Shown in pieces: positions 62,498 to 64,000 of a stretch of 64,000 nucleotides of DNA. Below the pieces are notes generated by a model. The model worked only from the letters and a program-made list of their open reading frames with translations. It had not been told where the DNA came from and did no database searches. The DNA is from Paenibacillus lautus NBRC 15380 (GTDB lineage: Bacteria > Bacillota > Bacilli > Paenibacillales > Paenibacillaceae), in contig NZ_BIMF01000003.1 in the NCBI RefSeq assembly GCF_004000945.1, positions 310,001-374,000 of the forward strand, read 5' to 3'. The position numbers and the translations under genes were made by a program. The stretch's first letter is position 1; each line of letters starts with the position of its first letter.

Positions 62498-63523
62498 TTA
62501 TGAAAAGGTGACGATGACCTTCAGGGACGAATCTTCCTTCTTGTCTACCAGGCGGAACCCTTCCGCGGCATCTTCATAAGACAGTCGATGGGATATGACG
62601 GCTTTGACGTCCACCGCTCCGCTGGCTAATAAATCGATGGCGGATATGGTATCCTCGCGCGTATACGTCATGCAGCCCACGATTTCCTTCTCGGTTTGCT
62701 GCAGATTCACGATATCGAAGGTTTGCGTGCCATGGAACATCGCTATCGTTACGCAGCGGCCGCCTTTGCGAAGCAAGGCAAGGGCATCATCCACGATCCC
62801 GGGAACCCCGGCTGCAATCAGCACCTTATCAAATTCGCCATCGATTTCCGACTTGGCTTCCTCGGTCCAACGTTCCTTGCCGCGGATGTTTAAGGTGTGA
62901 GTAGCCCCCATCTCCTTCGCGGATTCAAGCGCATAATCCATGACGTCCGTCACCATGAGCGTTGTAGCGCCGGCAGCCTTCGCAGCCGTCATGGCGAGCA
63001 GCCCGATCGGTCCGGCACCGAGAATGGCGACCTTGTCTCCGACTTCGATCCCGGCTTTGCGTACCGCATGGACCCCTACCGCGAAGGGCTCAACCAGCAC
63101 GCCCAGCTCATGGTCCAGCTGATCCGGCAGCTTGAAGACGCATGCTTCCGGCGCCGCAAAATACTCCGCCATCGAACCGTACCAGCCCTTCAGGCCCGGT
63201 GCTCCCCGTTCCGCGCAGTAATTCGTTCTACCCGTCAGACAGTAATCGCATTTGCCGCAGCCGACCTGGGGCTCCACGGTTACCCGATCGCCGATCCGGA
63301 AGGATGTGACGTCCTTGCCCACCTTCACGATTTCGCCGGACACTTCGTGGCCGATAATGACAGGCGGCTTCCGAAACAGGTGCAGTCCTTTGTAGGTATG
63401 AATATCCGAGCCGCAAATGCCGGCTGCTTTTACCTGGATCAGCACTTCACCTGCCCCGATCTCCGGTATGTCCACGTCTTTAACGACAACTTTGTACGCA
63501 TCCTCCACATATACAGCCTTCAT
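62498..63523 (-). CDS. Zinc-dependent medium-chain alcohol/polyol dehydrogenase
   Basis: A 341-residue NAD-dependent dehydrogenase. Catalytic zinc ligands are Cys (AAGICGSDIHTY), His-Glu (IIGHEVSGEI) and Glu (VLVEPFAVG); structural zinc has the four-Cys lobe CGKCDYCLTGRTNYC. The NAD fold is VAILGAGPIGLLAM. It resembles threonine-/sorbitol-/galactitol-type enzymes and sugar-acid dehydrogenases. It is the second gene of an operon with GntR, TRAP and aldolase genes, 75 bases before dctP, so it probably oxidises the imported hydroxy acid. AAGGGGGAGAGACA precedes the ATG. Confidence 0.9.
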   Translation of the reverse strand: MKAVYVEDAYKVVVKDVDIPEIGAGEVLIQVKAAGICGSDIHTYKGLHLFRKPPVIIGHEVSGEIVKVGKDVTSFRIGDRVTVEPQVGCGKCDYCLTGRTNYCAERGAPGLKGWYGSMAEYFAAPEACVFKLPDQLDHELGVLVEPFAVGVHAVRKAGIEVGDKVAILGAGPIGLLAMTAAKAAGATTLMVTDVMDYALESAKEMGATHTLNIRGKERWTEEAKSEIDGEFDKVLIAAGVPGIVDDALALLRKGGRCVTIAMFHGTQTFDIVNLQQTEKEIVGCMTYTREDTISAIDLLASGAVDVKAVISHRLSYEDAAEGFRLVDKKEDSSLKVIVTFS

Positions 63524-63576
63524 TGTCTCTCCCCCTTGATGAATTCAAAATCGCGGTGTGATCCCGTATCTCTCTG

Positions 63577-64000
63577 TTATATAAAAAGCGCTTGCTTTGA
63601 TTCCTGCAGATGCTTGCGCATCACGTCGGCGCTGCTCTCCTTGCCGGTTTTCAAGGCTTCATAGATCTTCCAGTGATCCTCCAGGAACTTCTCCATCCGG
63701 TGAGGATCCTTCCGCAGATGCCGCCGGGTGATTCGCTGCAGATGATCATGGTAGTTCAGCAGCACCCGGTGGATTTCCTGATTGCCCGTGCACTCGCATA
63801 GGATCAGGTGGAAATCATGGTCGGCCTGGGCGAAATTCTTGACGTCGAGCCGGCTGACGATATCGGCAGTTTCGGCTAAATTGCTCTCCAACTCCTGCTC
63901 CTGCTCCGGCGTCAGTCTGGATTCGACCTGCTGGCAGTTGAAGGTCTCCAGCGCGATCCGAAGATCGTAGATATCCACGATCCGGTTCACGGATAAATCA
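63577..64000 (-). CDS. GntR family regulator, FCD effector domain (N-terminus beyond window)
   Basis: The C-terminal ~141 residues of a FadR-type GntR regulator; the winged-helix part is outside the window and the frame runs to base 64000. The FCD domain is visible: an opening helix (NRIVDIYDLRIALETFNCQQVESRLT), FAQADHDFHLILCECTGNQEIHRVL with the Asp/His metal ligands, and DHWKIYEALKTGKESSADVMRKHL. FCD proteins sense carboxylates, which fits control of the downstream dehydrogenase, TRAP and aldolase genes. Confidence 0.88.
   Translation of the reverse strand, partial: DLSVNRIVDIYDLRIALETFNCQQVESRLTPEQEQELESNLAETADIVSRLDVKNFAQADHDFHLILCECTGNQEIHRVLLNYHDHLQRITRRHLRKDPHRMEKFLEDHWKIYEALKTGKESSADVMRKHLQESKQALFI

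Overview
The window most resembles a Paenibacillus chromosome or a close relative. The evidence is a GC content near 50 %, strong AGGAGG-type ribosome binding sites with frequent TTG/GTG starts, LplABC/YtcQP-type sugar importers without their own ATPase, large membrane-anchored AraC sensors, and a ddl gene next to a MocR regulator. This is inferred from gene families and gene order; no database search was possible. About 51 protein genes are supported. I saw no rRNA, tRNA, CRISPR array, prophage or insertion sequence.

Layout. 1-4256: two small sugar or polyol oxidation modules (Gfo/Idh/MocA dehydrogenases with xylose-isomerase-like TIM barrels) converge on a shared terminator, and an AraC-cupin regulator diverges from the second (4476-5381). 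5367-9469: an aminotransferase, D-Ala-D-Ala ligase and a MocR/GabR-type regulator, with two copies of a hairpin-forming intergenic repeat. 9844-19301: a carbohydrate locus with a membrane AraC sensor, two permeases, a binding protein, a GH29 alpha-L-fucosidase and a DUF4091/GH123-like protein. 19526-20683: an autoregulated TetR-DUF4188 pair. 20845-33300: a second carbohydrate locus with an M60 metallopeptidase, a binding protein, two permeases, a second GH29 fucosidase, an AraC sensor and a GH88 unsaturated uronyl hydrolase. 33524-36302: a kbl-tdh threonine-degradation operon with an XRE-cupin regulator. 36468-40001: a second M60 peptidase and a divergent AraC-cupin regulator. 40130-43227: a LysR regulator, a chemoreceptor and a tautomerase-like protein. 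43486-48723: a UvrA2-like protein, an ABC exporter and a CGNR regulator. 48929-53815: an alpha/beta hydrolase with an Asp nucleophile, a double-headed MerR protein, a DUF4097 lipoprotein and an oxidoreductase with a divergent LysR. 53991-58798: a UgpBAE-like importer, a TetR regulator and an HXXEE membrane protein that shares the TetR operator. 58885-64000: a GntR/FCD, dehydrogenase, TRAP transporter and class II aldolase operon.

How it fits together. The 9.8-40 kb stretch reads as a locus for host-type glycoprotein or glycosaminoglycan glycans. Secreted M60 peptidases (a family whose characterised members cleave mucin-type O-glycoproteins) would release glycopeptides. The two LplABC systems would import oligosaccharides, and cytoplasmic fucosidases, the DUF4091 protein and the GH88 hydrolase would trim them. 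The two M60 genes flank the threonine-to-glycine operon, which suggests that the Thr-rich peptide backbone of mucins is also used. This is inference from gene content and order.

Several starts were moved from the longest reading frame to TTG or ATG codons that sit 5-13 bases after a clear Shine-Dalgarno sequence. These are stated per gene.
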